DNA of 6,176 nucleotides from an uncultured Eubacteriales bacterium (GTDB lineage: Bacteria; Bacillota; Clostridia; Oscillospirales; Acutalibacteraceae): assembly GCA_934667575.1 (NCBI GenBank), contig CAKUME010000074.1, forward strand, positions 1-6,176, written 5' to 3'. A program made the position numbers and the translations under genes. Below the pieces are notes generated by a model, which saw only the letters and a program-made list of their open reading frames with translations, did no database searches and was not told where the DNA came from. Positions within the stretch are counted from its first letter, which is position 1, and the number at the start of each line of letters is the position of its first letter. Of this stretch, positions 5,566 to 6,176 are shown piece by piece.

Positions 5566-5590
5566 ACCGCACCCCACGCCGGGATTTTAT
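5562..5590 (+). promoter_or_regulatory. Possible weak promoter before the deacetylase gene
   Basis: TTGAAC (5562-5567, overlapping the reductase stop codon), 17 bases, then TTTTAT (5585-5590). Each hexamer matches consensus at four of six positions. Spacing is ideal but the boxes are weak. No terminator is visible in the 48-base gap, so read-through from the upstream operon is equally likely. Confidence 0.3.
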
Positions 5591-5613
5591 TCAAAGAAAG
5601 AAGGAAATGAAGT

Positions 5614-6176
5614 ATGTTTCAGGGATTTCAAAAGGCCGTTACATTCAGCTATGACGACGGCATCACGCAGGATCAGCGGCTGATCCGCATTTTGAACAAA
5701 TACGGGTTAAAATGCACATTCAACCTCAATTCCGGTCTGCTCGGCACCCACAATTCACTGCTGCGTGAGGACGTGACGGTGGCGCATGTGAAGCCGCGGG
5801 CCTGTGAGGTGCGCAAGATCTATGCCGGACACGAAATTGCCGCGCACACGCTGACGCATCCCGTTCTCAAAGACCTGCCCGACGACGAGGTCGTGCATCA
5901 GGTGGAGGACGACCGGCTGGCATTGAGCGAGCTGGCCGGTTATGAGGTGGTGGGCATGGCTTACCCGTGCGGCACCTATGCCTACGACACGCGCGTGGTG
6001 GACCTGATTCGCCGCCGCACCGGCATCCGTTATGCACGCAACACCACATCCACGTTTGGCTTTGACCCGCAGCCCGATCTGCTGATGTTTGAGCCCACCA
6101 TCTATCATCATGGCGACTGGAATCGGCTGTTTGATACCGGGCGGCGGTTTTTGGCACTGAAGCCCGACCGGCCGCA
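5614..6176 (+). CDS. Polysaccharide deacetylase-fold protein (CE4-like), partial
   Basis: The first 187 codons are present and the frame is open to the right edge. The protein starts directly with the fold, without a signal peptide or membrane anchor, so it should be cytosolic. Motif 1 is TFSYDDG (10-16), with D14-D15 as catalytic base and metal ligand. Motif 2 is HTLTHP (78-83), H78 and H82 completing the usual Asp-His-His metal site. Motif 3 is YPCG (117-120), where many relatives have an aromatic residue in place of C119. The family removes N-acetyl or related groups from sugars using a divalent metal; the substrate here is unknown, and cytosolic members of this FSYDDG subgroup are not well characterised. 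The ATG at 5614 has AAGGA eight bases upstream; the ATG at 5607 opens only a short frame. It may be third in the operon or have its own weak promoter. Confidence 0.86.
   Translation, partial: MFQGFQKAVTFSYDDGITQDQRLIRILNKYGLKCTFNLNSGLLGTHNSLLREDVTVAHVKPRACEVRKIYAGHEIAAHTLTHPVLKDLPDDEVVHQVEDDRLALSELAGYEVVGMAYPCGTYAYDTRVVDLIRRRTGIRYARNTTSTFGFDPQPDLLMFEPTIYHHGDWNRLFDTGRRFLALKPDRP

Noticed and set aside
4861..5577. A 238-codon minus-strand frame opposite the reductase.
   Set aside because: Shadow of a complete SDR with an intact catalytic set; composition is not protein-like.

Overview
The window looks like chromosomal DNA from a fairly GC-rich Clostridia-type Firmicute, plausibly of the Oscillospirales/Ruminococcaceae kind. 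The reasons are the SigH-like sigma factor, the style of the GluRS, GlnRS and short-chain reductase proteins, strong purine-rich ribosome binding sites, and clear vegetative (sigma-A type) promoters. This assignment is inferred from protein style, not from a search. I saw no tRNA or rRNA gene, CRISPR array, insertion sequence or phage gene.

Layout: everything left of about 4245 is read on the minus strand and everything right of about 4450 on the plus strand, so 4246-4526 is a divergent promoter region. Left arm, in transcription order: gltX (GluRS, 2782-4245) and glnS (GlnRS, start near 2746-2785, end 1046) form an overlapping operon from a near-consensus promoter at 4311-4339. A 243-base gap follows, with a hairpin at 966-985 and a second near-consensus promoter at 851-879. 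That promoter drives a SigH-like sigma-70 factor (218-802). After a hairpin-rich gap comes the start of a small zinc-ribbon protein, which leaves the window at position 1.

Right arm: a promoter at 4451-4478 leads to a 96-residue three-helix membrane protein (4527-4817). A tightly spaced short-chain dehydrogenase/reductase follows (4831-5565); it resembles YmfI, the reductase acting on the EF-P modification, more than a housekeeping FabG. After 48 bases comes a cytosolic polysaccharide-deacetylase-fold protein (5614 to the window edge).

How the genes work together: gltX-glnS charges the two related tRNAs directly, and if the reductase is a true YmfI it modifies a translation factor, so the divergent region may serve translation on both sides. 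The link is an inference. Nothing here is clearly a new biological system. The points most worth a second look are the repeats around the sigma-factor promoter, the GluRS/GlnRS coupling with an unresolved glnS start, the terminator-like hairpin between the divergent promoters, and the reductase assignment.
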